From Actinomycetospora sp. TBRC 11914 (GTDB lineage: Bacteria > Actinomycetota > Actinomycetes > Mycobacteriales > Pseudonocardiaceae), in contig NZ_JABBND010000004.1 of the NCBI RefSeq assembly GCF_012933465.1, positions 62,001 to 126,000 of the forward strand: a DNA stretch of 64,000 nucleotides. Reading direction: 5' to 3'. This document shows, piece after piece, positions 1-10,334 of the stretch. Made by a program: the position numbers and the translations under genes. The notes beneath the pieces were generated by a model that was not told where the DNA came from, did no database searches, and worked only from the letters and a program-made list of their open reading frames with translations. Each line of letters opens with the position of its first letter. Within the stretch, counting starts at the first letter, position 1.

Positions 1-809
1 GCGCTGCCGTCGGCGAGCGCGACCACCACCACCGGCAGGCCGTTGAGCAGCAGCTGCGCGCACACCGACCCGACGAGCAGCGGCGTCGCCGTCCCCGCCA
101 GCGCGCGCGTGCCGTGGCGGGCGGGGTCGGGCGCGACGACCGTGACCTCGCGCTCGGCGCGGCGCCACGCCGCGGGCAGCAGCGGCAGGTGGGCGGCGGC
201 GATGGCCGCGACGAGCGCCCAGCAGTAGAGCGAGGCCTGCCGGCCGCCGACGACGAGCAGGACGACCGCGAGGCCCAGGCGCAGCAGCGCGTCGAGCACC
301 ATCACCGCGCCGTGACGCACGAGGCGGTCGGTGCCGATGAGCACCCCGCGCAGCAGGAACTGGCCGGCCGAGACCACGCAGAGGGCGACCAGGGCCCCGA
401 ACGCCCAGGGGTCACGGTCCAGCGAGCTGGCCACCACCGGCGAGGCCGCGAGCAGGACGACGAGGGCGAGCACCCCGAGCCCGGCCGCGGTGGCCGCCCC
501 GGCGAGGAGCACCTGCCGTCGCGACTCGCGCAACGACAGCCGCCGCGCGAGCTCCTGCTCCAGCGGGAGGAACGGCCCGAAGCCCAGGACGAGCGCGAGA
601 GCCCAGAAGGCGCCGAAGGTGGCGTACTCCGCCGGGGTCAGCGCCCGGGCGACCACCGCGAGGTAGACGTTGACCAGCAGGCCCGAGACGACGACGCCGA
701 TCCCCGCCGACCCGACCAGACGTCGGGCCCCCGGCCCGCGCGGGCGGGCCGCGGGCGAGGGGCCGGAGGGGTCGGTCGTCGCACTGATGGAACGACGATA
801 GCGACACAC
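1..809 (-). CDS. Polysaccharide flippase-like (MOP/MATE fold) membrane protein, C-terminus missing
   Basis: The gene runs off the left edge. Read on the minus strand, the protein begins with a Pro/Arg-rich cytoplasmic leader and then shows regularly spaced hydrophobic helices, including a first segment around GIGVVVSGLLVNVYLAVVAR followed by LTPAEYATFGAFWALALVLG and a conserved-looking charged loop ELARRLSLRESRRQ. This arrangement (helix, LTPxEYxxF, paired helices) is typical of O-antigen or teichoic-acid flippases, which move lipid-linked saccharides across the membrane. No ATG precedes the helices; a GTG at 809 is the first in-frame candidate, so the start is uncertain. At least 260 residues are present and the missing part would hold the remaining helices. 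Family call is from hydropathy and motif look only. Confidence 0.6.
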   Translation of the reverse strand, partial: MCRYRRSISATTDPSGPSPAARPRGPGARRLVGSAGIGVVVSGLLVNVYLAVVARALTPAEYATFGAFWALALVLGFGPFLPLEQELARRLSLRESRRQVLLAGAATAAGLGVLALVVLLAASPVVASSLDRDPWAFGALVALCVVSAGQFLLRGVLIGTDRLVRHGAVMVLDALLRLGLAVVLLVVGGRQASLYCWALVAAIAAAHLPLLPAAWRRAEREVTVVAPDPARHGTRALAGTATPLLVGSVCAQLLLNGLPVVVVALADGS

Positions 810-870
810 CCCCGGCCGATCACCGCTCGCCCGGGTGCGCCGATTGGTGCACCATCCCGGTGAATACCGT

Positions 871-888
871 GTCACTCCCCTGTGTGAC
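871..888. promoter_or_regulatory. Inverted repeat in divergent promoter region
   Basis: GTCAC, 8 nt, GTGAC lies between the divergently transcribed flippase gene and the small membrane protein gene. It overlaps the odd-centred palindrome GTGACTCAC. An outer ACCGT/ACGGT pair (866-870 and 906-910) encloses it. It may be an operator, but no known consensus is matched well. Confidence 0.25.
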
Positions 889-916
889 TCACCCGGCGTG
901 AAGGTACGGTGACGCT

Positions 917-1075
917 GTGTCCGTAGGGAAGGTCGTCGGCATCCTCGTGGCGATCCTCGTCGTCTTCTGGATCATCAGCTCCCCGACGACGGCGGCGCAC
1001 ACCGTCAACAACATCCTCGCCGACCTGGCGTCAGCCGGGGATTCGTTGATCACGTTCCTCCGCGGGATCGTCTAG
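917..1075 (+). CDS. Small single-pass membrane protein, 52 aa
   Basis: A short GTG-started frame encodes 52 residues: a Val/Ile-rich helix (residues about 5-19, GKVVGILVAILVVFWIIS), then SPTTAAHTVNNIL and an amphipathic tail. The composition and Thr/Ala-rich junction make it look like a real actinobacterial membrane peptide rather than noise. Its TAG stop (1073-1075) sits inside CTAG, whose other strand supplies the TAG stop of the convergent Asp23 gene, so the two genes overlap by 4 bp. Function unknown. Confidence 0.6.
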   Translation: MSVGKVVGILVAILVVFWIISSPTTAAHTVNNILADLASAGDSLITFLRGIV

Positions 1076-1551
1076 AGCGTCGCGGCGGGGGCGCTCGGCG
1101 GGGGCGGGGTCGGCTGGTCCGCCGGGTCGTCGGCACCCGGCAGGTGCACGTCGGTGACGACGATGTTCAGCTCGGTGACCCGCACGCCCGCGATCTGCTC
1201 GACCGCCTCCGGCACGTGCCGGCGCAGCCCGCGCGTCAGCTCCCGGGCGCCCACGCCGTACTCGATCTCGACGTCCAGCCCGACCTTCGCGGTGTCGCCG
1301 TCGAGCTCGACCCGCACCCCGCCGACGTTCTCGGTGCTGCCGGTCAGGCTCTGGCGCACCGCCCCGATCGCGCGGGAGCCGGCCGCGCCGAGCGCCACCA
1401 CGCCGGGGATCTCGCGGGCGGCGTAGGCCACGACCTTCTGCACGACGGCGGGCAGCACCTCGGTGCTCCCCGTGACCGGGGTCCCTCCGGGCAGCCCCCC
1501 TCCGGGCGGCGGGGGCGGTGTGGGCGGCACGGGCGGCGTCGGGGTGCTCAT
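1072..1551 (-). CDS. Asp23/Gls24 family envelope stress protein
   Basis: 159 residues: a Pro/Gly-rich N-terminus (about 1-25), then an Asp23 domain with [20 protein letters not shown], the [21 protein letters not shown] strand pair and a final [14 protein letters not shown] strand, then an Ala/Pro tail. Asp23 proteins are cytoplasmic, often membrane-associated through partners, and linked to cell-wall stress. The ATG start overlaps the nhaA stop (ATGA at 1548-1551), so translation is probably coupled to the antiporter. It converges on the small membrane protein gene with only the CTAG shared. Confidence 0.85.
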   Translation of the reverse strand: MSTPTPPVPPTPPPPPGGGLPGGTPVTGSTEVLPAVVQKVVAYAAREIPGVVALGAAGSRAIGAVRQSLTGSTENVGGVRVELDGDTAKVGLDVEIEYGVGARELTRGLRRHVPEAVEQIAGVRVTELNIVVTDVHLPGADDPADQPTPPPPSAPAATL

Positions 1552-2858
1552 GGGGACTCTGTACCCGCTGCGGGGTCGGTCGCGTCACCCCTCGCCCGGA
1601 CGGGCCGTCGTCGAGCGGCCAGGCGCAGGACGAGCGTGGCGAGCAGCGTCGCGACCACCGACGCCGCGACCACGCCGGTCTTCACGTGGTCGTCGGCCGG
1701 GGTGCCGGGGCCGAAGGCCAGCTCGCCGATGAGCAGCGACACGGTGAAGCCGATGCCGCCGAGCAGGGCCAGCCCCAGGACGTCGTACCAGCACAGCGAC
1801 GCGTCGAGCTCGGCCCGGGTGAACCGGGAGACCAGCCACGTCGCCCCCGCCACGCCCACGGTCTTCCCGGCGACCAGGCCGACCAGCACCCCGAGCGTGA
1901 CGGCGTCGCCCAGGGCGCCCCAACCCCCGGCGTCCGCGACCGACACCCCGGCGGCGAAGAAGGCGAACACCGGCACCGCGACCCCCGCAGAGAGCGGACG
2001 CCAGCGGTGCTCGAAGTGCTCGGCCAGCCCGGGACCGTCCCCGGGCGCCCGCCGGATCACCGGCACGGTGAAGCCCAGCAGCACGCCGGCCACCGTCGCG
2101 TGCACCCCGGACGCGTGGACCAGGGCCCAGGCGACGACGGCGAGGGGCAGCAGCAGCCACCACGAGCGGACCCGGCGCTGGACGAGGACCCCGAACAGCG
2201 CGATCGGGACCAGCGCGAGCAGCAGCGGCCCGACCGCGAGGTGCTCGGTGTAGACCACCGCGATGATCGTGATGGCGATGAGGTCGTCGACGACGGCGAG
2301 GGTCAGCAGGAACGTGCGCAGCGCGGTCGGGAGACCCCGCCCGATCACCGCGAGCACCGCGAGCGCGAAGGCGATGTCGGTGGCGGTGGGGACGGCCCAG
2401 CCGGGGACGGCCGCCGGATCGCCGAGGGTGACCAGCAGGTACAGCCCGGCGGGCACGGCCATCCCGCCGACGGCGGCCGCGACCGGCAGGACGGCGCGGG
2501 CCGGGTCGCGCAGGTCGCCCGCGACGAACTCGCGCTTGAGCTCGAGGCCGGCGACGAAGAAGAAGATCGCCAGCAGCCCGTCGGAGGCCCAGGCAGCGAG
2601 CGGGAGGTCCAGGTGCAGCGCGGCCGGGCCGACGGTGATCGCGCCGAGCGCGGTGTACGCGCCGCGCCAGGGCGAGTTCGACCAGGCCAGCGCCAGCACG
2701 GCGGCGCCGATGAGCAGCGCGCCCCCGACGGTCTCCCGGCGCAGCAGCTCGCCCAGCCGGGTCGACTCCCCGGGCGACGGCGGGACGAACAGCCGGCCCG
2801 TGCGGGTCCGGCGCAGCAGGTCCCGACGACGGCCGGCGCGGCGGGGGTCGGGCGTCAC
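1548..2858 (-). CDS. nhaA: Na+/H+ antiporter NhaA
   Basis: About 436 residues with the NhaA fold. [20 protein letters not shown] (about 95-114), [20 protein letters not shown] (about 158-177) and [15 protein letters not shown] (about 186-200) are the family signatures. The aspartates of TATD (about 161) and VVDD (about 191-192) match the E. coli D133 and D163/D164 ion-binding residues in order and spacing. The protein exchanges Na+ for H+ across the inner membrane for pH and salt homeostasis. I start it at GTG 2858 because the frame further upstream merely translates the 83-bp repeats. The stop overlaps the Asp23 start. The repeat array lies directly in its upstream region. Confidence 0.93.
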   Translation of the reverse strand: MTPDPRRAGRRRDLLRRTRTGRLFVPPSPGESTRLGELLRRETVGGALLIGAAVLALAWSNSPWRGAYTALGAITVGPAALHLDLPLAAWASDGLLAIFFFVAGLELKREFVAGDLRDPARAVLPVAAAVGGMAVPAGLYLLVTLGDPAAVPGWAVPTATDIAFALAVLAVIGRGLPTALRTFLLTLAVVDDLIAITIIAVVYTEHLAVGPLLLALVPIALFGVLVQRRVRSWWLLLPLAVVAWALVHASGVHATVAGVLLGFTVPVIRRAPGDGPGLAEHFEHRWRPLSAGVAVPVFAFFAAGVSVADAGGWGALGDAVTLGVLVGLVAGKTVGVAGATWLVSRFTRAELDASLCWYDVLGLALLGGIGFTVSLLIGELAFGPGTPADDHVKTGVVAASVVATLLATLVLRLAARRRPVRARGDATDPAAGTESP

Positions 2859-2952
2859 GGCGTCTCCGTGTTCTCCGGGGCGGGCGGCATCGTTCGCCGA
2901 CCAGGCTTCCCGGCGCACCGTGGTGGAGTCTACGGGCGACCCGCGGCGCCCG

Positions 2953-3456
2953 GTGCTCCTGATCAACCACCCGGGCCGCCCCGCCCGCGCGAGGGGCACA
3001 CCCAGCAGGCCCGGCCGCCCCCGGACCTGCCCAACGTGCTCCTGACCAACCACGCGGGCCGCCCCGCCCGCGCGAGGGGCACACCCAGCAGGCCCGGCCG
3101 CCGTCGAACCTGCCCCATGTACCCCTGATCAACCGGCCGGGTCGGCCAGCCGACCCGACGACACAGGGCGTAGTCCGGACCGGCCCTCGGTGCACCTGAT
3201 CAAGCGCCCTCGGCCACCGAGGTCCGCACGAGGGCACACAAGGCAGCCCCAGTCGCCGCCGAACCTGCCCCACGTACCCCTGACCAACCACCCGGGCCGC
3301 CTCGCCCGCGCGAGGGGCACACCCAGCAGGCCCGGCCGCCCCCGGACCTGCCCAACGTGCTCCTGACCAACCACGCGGGCCGCCCCGCCCGCGCGAGGGG
3401 CACCTGAGGCAGCCCGACTCGCCGTCAGACCTGCCCCACGTACCCCTGATCACCCC
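2953..3456. repeat. 83-bp tandem repeat array (six units plus a partial)
   Basis: Units start at 2953, 3036, 3119, 3190, 3274, 3357 and 3440. Four are exactly 83 bp, one is 84 bp and the third has shrunk to 71 bp and diverged; the last is a short stub that runs into the stop of the hydrolase gene. Units share a CCTGATCAACCAC-like head, a GCGCGAGGGGCAC centre and an ACCTGCCC tail. Heads alternate between GTGCTCCTGA and GTACCCCTGA forms. Because 83 is not a multiple of three, the reading frame shifts in each unit, so the array does not encode a repeat protein. It fills the space between the hydrolase 3' end and nhaA. Confidence 0.93.
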
Positions 3457-3466
3457 GCCGCGCGCG

Positions 3467-4957
3467 TCAGGAGCAGGTGGCGTTCGGTCCCGGCAGGGTG
3501 AGGTCGGTGAGGTAGCGGTTGACCTGGTCGTCCACGCACGTGTCGCCCTGCCCGTACACCGTGTGCCCGTCGCCGCGGTGGGTCAGCAGCGCGGACCCGG
3601 GCAGGTGGGCCACCAGGTTCACGCTGTTCTGGTACGGCGTCGCCGGGTCGTTCGTGGTGCCGATGACGAGGACGGGGGCGAGCCCCTGCCCGGTCGGCGG
3701 CGTGAGCGGGTCCTGCGGGACGGGCCAGTCGGCGCAGGTCAGGCCGCTGACGAGCACGTTGCCGCTGAAGTGCGGCGCCCGCGTCTCGGCGGTGCGGGCC
3801 TGGGCCAGCACCTCCTGCTGGTTGCGCGGCCAGGAGCTGTCCAGGCAGGTGACGGCGTTGTAGGTGTCGGAGTTCGACCCCTCGAAGTACTTGGCGGCGA
3901 GGCGGCGGAAGGGGCCGCCGTCCCCGGAGTCGGCGGCCTTGAGCGCCTGGGCGAGCACCGGCCAGTTGCCCTTGGAGTACAGCGGCAGCACGACGCCGAG
4001 CTCGAGCAGCCCCGGGGAGAGCGGCGTCGTCCCGGCCACCGGGATGGGCGAGGCCTCCACGCGGGCGCGGACCCGGTCGAGCATCGCGATCGCGTCCGGG
4101 CCGGCCGGGCAGTCCGGCCGCGAGGCACAGTCGGCCGCGAACTGGTGCAGCGAGTTCTCGAAGCTCTCCGCCTGGCTCGGGTCGAGGCCGGGCAGGGTCA
4201 CGTCGACGACGCCGTCGAGCACCATCGCGCGGACGCGCTGCGGGAACAGCTCGCCGTAGACCTGGCCGATCGAGGTCCCGTAGGAGTAGCCCAGGTAGCT
4301 GATCTGCTGCTGGCCGAGGGCGGTGCGCAGCGAGTCCATGTCGCGGGCGACGTCGCGGGTGCCGAGGTGGGGCAGCAGCTGGCGGTAGGCGTCGCCGCAG
4401 GACTGGTCGTAGCGCTCGACGGCCTGCGCGGTCTGCGCCTCGCCCGTGGGGTCGCCGGGGTCCGGGTCGCCGTAGTACGGGGTGTCCGGGCCGACCGGGC
4501 ACTTGAGCGCCGTGCTGCGGCCGACGCCGCGGGGGTCGAAGCCGATCACGTCGAAGCGGTCGGCGACGGCGGCCGGGATCTGGCCGCTCTCCACGGTGTC
4601 GATCCCGGAGCCCCCGGGACCGCCGGGGTTGACCAGCAGCACGCCGATCTTGCGCGACTGGTCCTTGGCCGGCTGGAGCACGATGCCGATCCCGATCGTC
4701 GGGCCGGTCGGGTTCGCGTAGTCCACCGGCACCGTGACCGTCGCGCACTGGAACGCGCCGTCGCAGGGCACGAACCGCGCCGGGGCGCCGACGGGGCTCG
4801 GCGGCGGGGCCGGGGCCGGCGTGGTGCTCGTCGACGACCCGGTCTGCAGGGCCGGCAGCGACGACACGCTCCCGCAGCCGGCCACCAGCACGGCGGCCGC
4901 GAGGGCCCCGACGGCGGCCCACGACCTGCGCCGTGGCCGCACCGTTCGTCGTCCCAT
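3467..4957 (-). CDS. Secreted alpha/beta-hydrolase lipoprotein with TAP-like C-terminus
   Basis: 496 residues from the ATG at 4957, chosen because it opens directly into an Arg-rich signal peptide ending in the lipobox LVAGC (lipidated Cys about 28). A Pro/Ser/Thr linker follows. The hydrolase domain shows the oxyanion motif NPGGPGGSG (about 110-118), DPRGVGRS, and the nucleophile elbow GYSYG (Ser about 225). The catalytic His lies in the C-terminal RGDGHTVYG, within a TAP-like domain that contains a paired-cysteine region. Relatives are extracellular tripeptidyl aminopeptidases (SlpD/E, Tap type) of actinomycetes. It ends beside the repeat array and is divergent from the PASTA gene. Confidence 0.88.
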   Translation of the reverse strand: MGRRTVRPRRRSWAAVGALAAAVLVAGCGSVSSLPALQTGSSTSTTPAPAPPPSPVGAPARFVPCDGAFQCATVTVPVDYANPTGPTIGIGIVLQPAKDQSRKIGVLLVNPGGPGGSGIDTVESGQIPAAVADRFDVIGFDPRGVGRSTALKCPVGPDTPYYGDPDPGDPTGEAQTAQAVERYDQSCGDAYRQLLPHLGTRDVARDMDSLRTALGQQQISYLGYSYGTSIGQVYGELFPQRVRAMVLDGVVDVTLPGLDPSQAESFENSLHQFAADCASRPDCPAGPDAIAMLDRVRARVEASPIPVAGTTPLSPGLLELGVVLPLYSKGNWPVLAQALKAADSGDGGPFRRLAAKYFEGSNSDTYNAVTCLDSSWPRNQQEVLAQARTAETRAPHFSGNVLVSGLTCADWPVPQDPLTPPTGQGLAPVLVIGTTNDPATPYQNSVNLVAHLPGSALLTHRGDGHTVYGQGDTCVDDQVNRYLTDLTLPGPNATCS

Positions 4958-5105
4958 CCCGCCCCCGACCGCCACCTGCCCGACATGACTGCGTGCCGGG
5001 GCCACCGCGGCGGAACCCGACCGTTCGGGGCATCTTGCCGGTACCGGGCGTGGGCAGGCCGTGCAGCCCCTTCTGCGGGCGCGCGCGGATGGCTACCGTC
5101 GGCCC

Positions 5106-5387
5106 ATGGACGAGCCCGACCTGGTGCTGGTTCCGGCGCTGGTGGGGCTCCCGGCCGCCGAGGCGCACGAGATGGCGATCTCCGCCCGCGTGGTGGCGGT
5201 CGATCCGGACCCCGACACCCCGCCGACCGTGAGCGGCACCGTCACCGCCCAGCAGCCGCTGGCCGGCCTCCGGGTGCCCGCGGGCGACCCGGTGACGATC
5301 TGGGTGGAGCCCGACGACGACGGCGGCGGCAACATGCCCCGGCTGCAGCCCGACGAGCCGCTCGACGGGGCCGGCGCGAACACCTGA
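5106..5387 (+). CDS. Small PASTA-domain protein
   Basis: 93 residues from ATG 5106. The body is one PASTA-like module: VPALVGLPAAEAHEMAISAR, a central VTAQQPLAGLRVPAGDPVTIWV and a short acidic/Gly tail. PASTA domains bind muropeptides or beta-lactams when extracellular, but no signal peptide or membrane helix is visible, so this one may be cytoplasmic. It is 36 bp upstream of the LLM oxidoreductase gene on the same strand and divergent from the hydrolase lipoprotein. Confidence 0.72.
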   Translation: MDEPDLVLVPALVGLPAAEAHEMAISARVVAVDPDPDTPPTVSGTVTAQQPLAGLRVPAGDPVTIWVEPDDDGGGNMPRLQPDEPLDGAGANT

Positions 5388-5423
5388 CCGGGTCGGGCGT
5401 GCCCGCACCGGGCACCCGGGCGC

Positions 5424-6380
5424 ATGAGGATCGGCTACAAGCTCATCGCCGAGGGCTACGGGCCCACCGAGATGGTCCGGCAGTGCGTGCTCGCGGAACA
5501 GGCGGGGTTCGACTTCGTCGAGATCTCCGACCACTTCCACCCGTGGGTCTCCGAGCAGCAGCACTCCGGGTTCGCCTGGTCGATGCTCGCCGCGATGGCC
5601 GCGAGGACCGAGCGCATCGAGCTCGCGACCGGCGTCACCTGCCCCTTCATCCGCTACCACCCGGCGGTGATCGCCCAGGCCGCGGCGACGACGCAGCTCC
5701 TCGCCGAGGGGCGCTTCACGCTCGGCGTCGGCGCGGGCGAGCGGCTCAACGAGCACGTGGTCGGGCAGGGCTGGCCGGCCGTGCACGTCCGCCACGAGAT
5801 GTTCCGGGAGTCGCTCGAGATCATCCGACTGCTCTGGCAGGGGGGCTACCGGAACTACGAGGGGAAGCACCTCACGCTCGAGGACGCCCGGGTCTTCGAC
5901 CTCCCGGAGACCCTGCCGAAGATCGTCGTCGCGGCGGGCGGGCCGCGGGCCGCCGCCCTCGCCGGCGAGCTCGGCGACGGCCTGTTCGTCACCGAGCCGC
6001 GGGCCGACCTCGTCGAGGCCTACGGGAAGGCCGGCGGCGACGGGCCGCGCTACGCCGAGGTGCCGCTGGCCTACGCCGCCACCGCGCAGGAGGCCGCGCA
6101 GAGCGCCCGCGACCTCTTCCGGTTCGGGCTGACCGGGTGGAAGGTGCAGGCGGAACTGCCCAACCCGGTCAACTTCGACGCCGCCACGTCCTGGGTGACC
6201 CCGGAGCACATGCGGGAGGCCTTCGGCTGCGGGCCGGACACCGCGACGCACGTCGAGAGCGCCCGCCCGTTCGCCGATGCCGGCTACGACCACCTGGCGC
6301 TGATCAACGCGGGACCGGACGTCGACGGGTTCTTCGAGCACGCGCGCGGCGAGCTGATCGGGGCGCTGCGCGAGCTGTAG
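5424..6380 (+). CDS. LLM-class F420-dependent oxidoreductase
   Basis: 318 residues, a full-length luciferase-like (TIM-barrel) protein of the F420-dependent glucose-6-phosphate dehydrogenase-like group. Features seen: N-terminal MRIGYKLIAEGYGP, EQAGFDFVEISDHFHPW, TGVTCPFIRYHPAVIAQAAAT, the GVGAGERLNEHVVGQGWP loop that contacts cofactor in this family, and a C-terminal YDHLALINAG. The cofactor is predicted to be coenzyme F420, which actinobacteria make; the substrate cannot be deduced. It is followed by a hairpin terminator. Confidence 0.88.
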   Translation: MRIGYKLIAEGYGPTEMVRQCVLAEQAGFDFVEISDHFHPWVSEQQHSGFAWSMLAAMAARTERIELATGVTCPFIRYHPAVIAQAAATTQLLAEGRFTLGVGAGERLNEHVVGQGWPAVHVRHEMFRESLEIIRLLWQGGYRNYEGKHLTLEDARVFDLPETLPKIVVAAGGPRAAALAGELGDGLFVTEPRADLVEAYGKAGGDGPRYAEVPLAYAATAQEAAQSARDLFRFGLTGWKVQAELPNPVNFDAATSWVTPEHMREAFGCGPDTATHVESARPFADAGYDHLALINAGPDVDGFFEHARGELIGALREL

Positions 6381-6394
6381 CCCACCGGCGTCGC

Positions 6395-6429
6395 CGGGTC
6401 GGTCCCCTCCCCCCGGGGGGACCGGCCCG
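6395..6429 (+). terminator. GC-rich hairpin terminator after the F420 oxidoreductase
   Basis: CGGGTCGGTCCCC pairs with GGGGACCGGCCCG with one G-U pair, beginning 15 bp after the stop codon. There is no T-tract, as is common in high-GC actinobacteria. The remaining sequence up to prfC (6430-6706) shows no gene; it must hold the prfC promoter and ends in a purine-rich Shine-Dalgarno. Confidence 0.6.
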
Positions 6430-6706
6430 ACGACTCCCGGGGGCGACCGCTCGGCAAACCGGGCGGTCTGCCCGTGAGGAGTGTGCCGTGTCCGGGCCAC
6501 CGTGAGGCACTCGTGAACGCCCCAGATCCGTTCGGCGGTCCGTTGCACGCGACGAGCGTGGGTCCCGACCCCGGCCGGAGGCCGCCGTCCGGCCCTCGGC
6601 GACCACCCGGGTGACCCACACCGGGCGCCGTCCCCCAGACGCCGGTCACACCGGCGTCACCCGTAACCTGGCCTGCGATGGAGACGAGGAGGGGGAGGAC
6701 CACCGG

Positions 6707-8355
<1,649 letters not shown>

Positions 8356-8359
<4 letters not shown>

Positions 8360-9216
8360 GGACCACGACCGGTCGGACGCACGGCCTGCTGGGCCTCGCG
8401 GTGTCGGTCCTGCTGGTGGCCGGCGTCGTCGTCGGCTGCTCGTCGGACGGTAGCTCCTCGGGCGGCTCGTCCGGCGCCGCCGCGACCGGTGCCCCGCCCG
8501 CCCTCACCGACGCCCCCGACCCGGCGTCCGTGCCGGCGCCGATCTGGCAGGCGAACCTCTCGGGGCCGAACCCGCTGGGCAACTTCCGGGACACGCCGTA
8601 CAACAACGACGGCGCCCCCGCGCCCTCGATCGTCGACGCGCCGGACGTGTCCGGCGCGAAGGCCGTCCGCTACACGGTGCCCGGCGGCGGCAAGCGCACC
8701 GAGCTCGAGCCGCAGATCCCGCCCTACCGCGAGGGCGACGACGGCTACTTCGGGTTCGCGTGGTTCCTGCCGGACGACTTCCCGGTCAACGCCGACGGGT
8801 GGCAGGTCGTGGCCCAGTGGAAGAACGAGGGCGAGGGCAGCCCGCCGATCGAGGTCAAGGTCGACCACGGCCAGTTCGTCCTCGACGGCGGCGCCGGGGG
8901 CGACGACCCGGGGCAGAACTACTTCTCGGTGCCCATCGGCCCGGCCATCACCGGCCAGCAGACCGACGTGGTGCTGCACATCCACTTCTCGACCGACTCG
9001 TCGAAGGCCCTGGTCGACGTGTGGATGAACGGGCAGAAGCGCATCGACTCCTACCGCCCGCCCGGCGGCACCCGGTACTCGAGCGACGACTCCTACCTCA
9101 AGACCGGCATCTACCGGGACACCGCGATCAACCAGACCGCGGTGCTCTACCTCGTCGACGCCCGCGTGGCCACCGGCTACGACTCGGCCGCCGCGCTGGT
9201 GGGGCCGCGGAGCTGA
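8356..9216 (+). CDS. Lipoprotein with heparin-lyase/PL20-like jelly-roll domain
   Basis: 286 residues from a GTG that overlaps the prfC stop. A signal peptide ends in VVVGCSS (lipidated Cys about 28), followed by a Ser/Gly and Ala/Pro linker. The domain from about residue 55 carries GDDGYFGFAWFLPDDFP, GWQVVAQWKNEGEGSPPIEV and DSYLKTGIYRD, the pattern of polysaccharide lyases of the heparin lyase I / glucuronan lyase fold. The expected activity would be cleaving an acidic polysaccharide outside the cell, but the catalytic residues cannot be assigned from sequence alone. Its coupling to prfC is curious. Confidence 0.75.
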
Positions 9217-9226
9217 GCCTCCCGGC

Positions 9227-9616
9227 TCAGTGGCGGACGGCGGGCGGCAGGCCCCGGGGCGGCAGCGCCGCGTTGATGATGCGGCTCATGCCCTCCGGGT
9301 CCTCGACCTCGACGACGACGCGGTGGAAGGGCACGCCGCGCAGGTAGATCGCGAGCAGCGTGGTGGCCGCGTGGACCATCCACAGCTGGCGGCGCTCCCC
9401 GACGCCGTAGGCCCCGGCACGCAGCACCCCCGGGACCGAGATGCCGGGCAGGTGGACCCGCGGGCTGGCGGCCACGGCGTCGCGGCGCGGCAGCGTCCGC
9501 GCGCCGAGCACCCGGTCGATCGGCAGGAAGACCCCGCCCCGGCAGGCGTACACCTTGTCCCGCCCGCTGAAGCGCAGCAGGACACCGTGCTCGGTCACCC
9601 TGGTGTGCACAGCCAT
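9227..9616 (-). CDS. Uncharacterised protein, possibly PH-like fold
   Basis: 129 residues from ATG 9616. Not recognised with certainty. The alternating strands GVLLRFSGRDKVYACRGGVF, a central VHLPGISVPGVLRAGAYGVGERRQLWMVHAATTLLAIYLRG and the C-terminal FHRVVVEVEDPEGMSRIINAAL helix resemble bacterial PH-like domains, in which a terminal helix caps a beta barrel. No signal peptide or clear membrane helix. It converges on the lyase-like gene with 10 bp between stops and lies downstream of the coiled-coil gene. Confidence 0.6.
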   Translation of the reverse strand: MAVHTRVTEHGVLLRFSGRDKVYACRGGVFLPIDRVLGARTLPRRDAVAASPRVHLPGISVPGVLRAGAYGVGERRQLWMVHAATTLLAIYLRGVPFHRVVVEVEDPEGMSRIINAALPPRGLPPAVRH

Positions 9617-9684
9617 CGCGCGGCCCCCTCCCCGCTGTGCGCCCGACGGTCCGCCCCCGCCCCGTCGTTCACACGGGACGCGGC

Positions 9685-10017
9685 TCACTCCCCACGGTCG
9701 GTCCGGGACGACGACTGCTCGTACGCCTGCTCCGCCGCGCGCCGGGCGTCGTCGTAGCCCTTCTTCACGGCGTCCTGCCCGTCGTCGTGGGCCTCCGCGA
9801 CCGCCTGCTCGGCGGCCTTGGCGGCGTCGGCGAGGGCACGCTCGGCCTCGGCGGCCGTGGCGGCGAGGTCGGGCCCCGCGTCCGTCCCGGCCGGGGTACC
9901 CGGGCTCGAGGTCGTGTCGTCGGTGCCGGCCGGGGCCGCGTCGCGGTGCCGGGCGCCGGAGGGCTCGTCCTCGCTCGTCCGCGGCCCCGTCGAGGGGGTC
10001 GGAGTCGATGAAGTCAC
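9685..10017 (-). CDS. Ala-rich coiled-coil protein
   Basis: 110 residues from GTG 10017. The first 50 residues are Ser/Thr/Pro-rich and probably disordered. Residues about 50-100 form an Ala/Glu/Lys/Asp amphipathic helix (AEAERALADAAKAAEQAVAE and on to DDARRAAEQAYEQ) with heptad spacing. No signal peptide. Function unknown. It is divergent from the kinase-phosphatase-FHA operon, with a perfect palindrome in between. Confidence 0.55.
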   Translation of the reverse strand: MTSSTPTPSTGPRTSEDEPSGARHRDAAPAGTDDTTSSPGTPAGTDAGPDLAATAAEAERALADAAKAAEQAVAEAHDDGQDAVKKGYDDARRAAEQAYEQSSSRTDRGE

Positions 10018-10056
10018 TGCGCGTCTCCGTGGCTCGGGGTCCGACGCCGCCGTCCA

Positions 10057-10072
10057 GCGCAACCGGTTGCGC
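10057..10072. promoter_or_regulatory. Perfect 16-bp palindrome in divergent promoter region
   Basis: GCGCAACCGGTTGCGC is a perfect palindrome between the coiled-coil gene (start 10017, minus) and the kinase-like gene (start 10335, plus). The AACCGGTT core with a central CG is the style of LacI-family operators, but no LacI-type regulator lies in the window. No gene is visible in the rest of the 10018-10334 gap; near its right end is the GAGGAG ribosome site used by the GTG start at 10335. Confidence 0.45.
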
Positions 10073-10334
10073 CTCGACCGCCCCGGACAGGGTGCGTCGG
10101 GCCAGCATGGCACCTCCACGCCGCTCCGGCGCCAGGGGGCCCGCCCCGGATACCGCTCGGCGCACGGACGCGGACGGACCCCGCGGCGCGCCCGCCGGTC
10201 GTCGAGCCCGCGGGGCCGGTGGGACAGGACGGAACCGGAGGTATCGTGCTCGGACCGTCCGGGGGGACCGCGCGCCCCCGGCCGGACGGCGTCGGGGAGA
10301 GCGGGTGCCGGGCACCCGCGCAGAGGAGCACGCG

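Noticed and set aside
871..888. Strong Crp site before the small membrane gene
   Set aside because: The half-sites are reversed relative to TGTGA-N6-TCACA (GTCAC first) and spaced by 8, so I kept it only as an inverted repeat.
2953..3456. Repeat frames reading [19 protein letters not shown]
   Set aside because: The frame shifts from unit to unit because units are 83 bp, so no continuous repeat protein exists.
3450..6548. Very long open frames on the opposite strand, such as 1032 codons here and about 1301 codons at 15418-19323
   Set aside because: They lie over well-supported genes, are Arg/Ala/Pro/Gly-rich and show no family motifs; this is expected shadowing in very GC-rich DNA.
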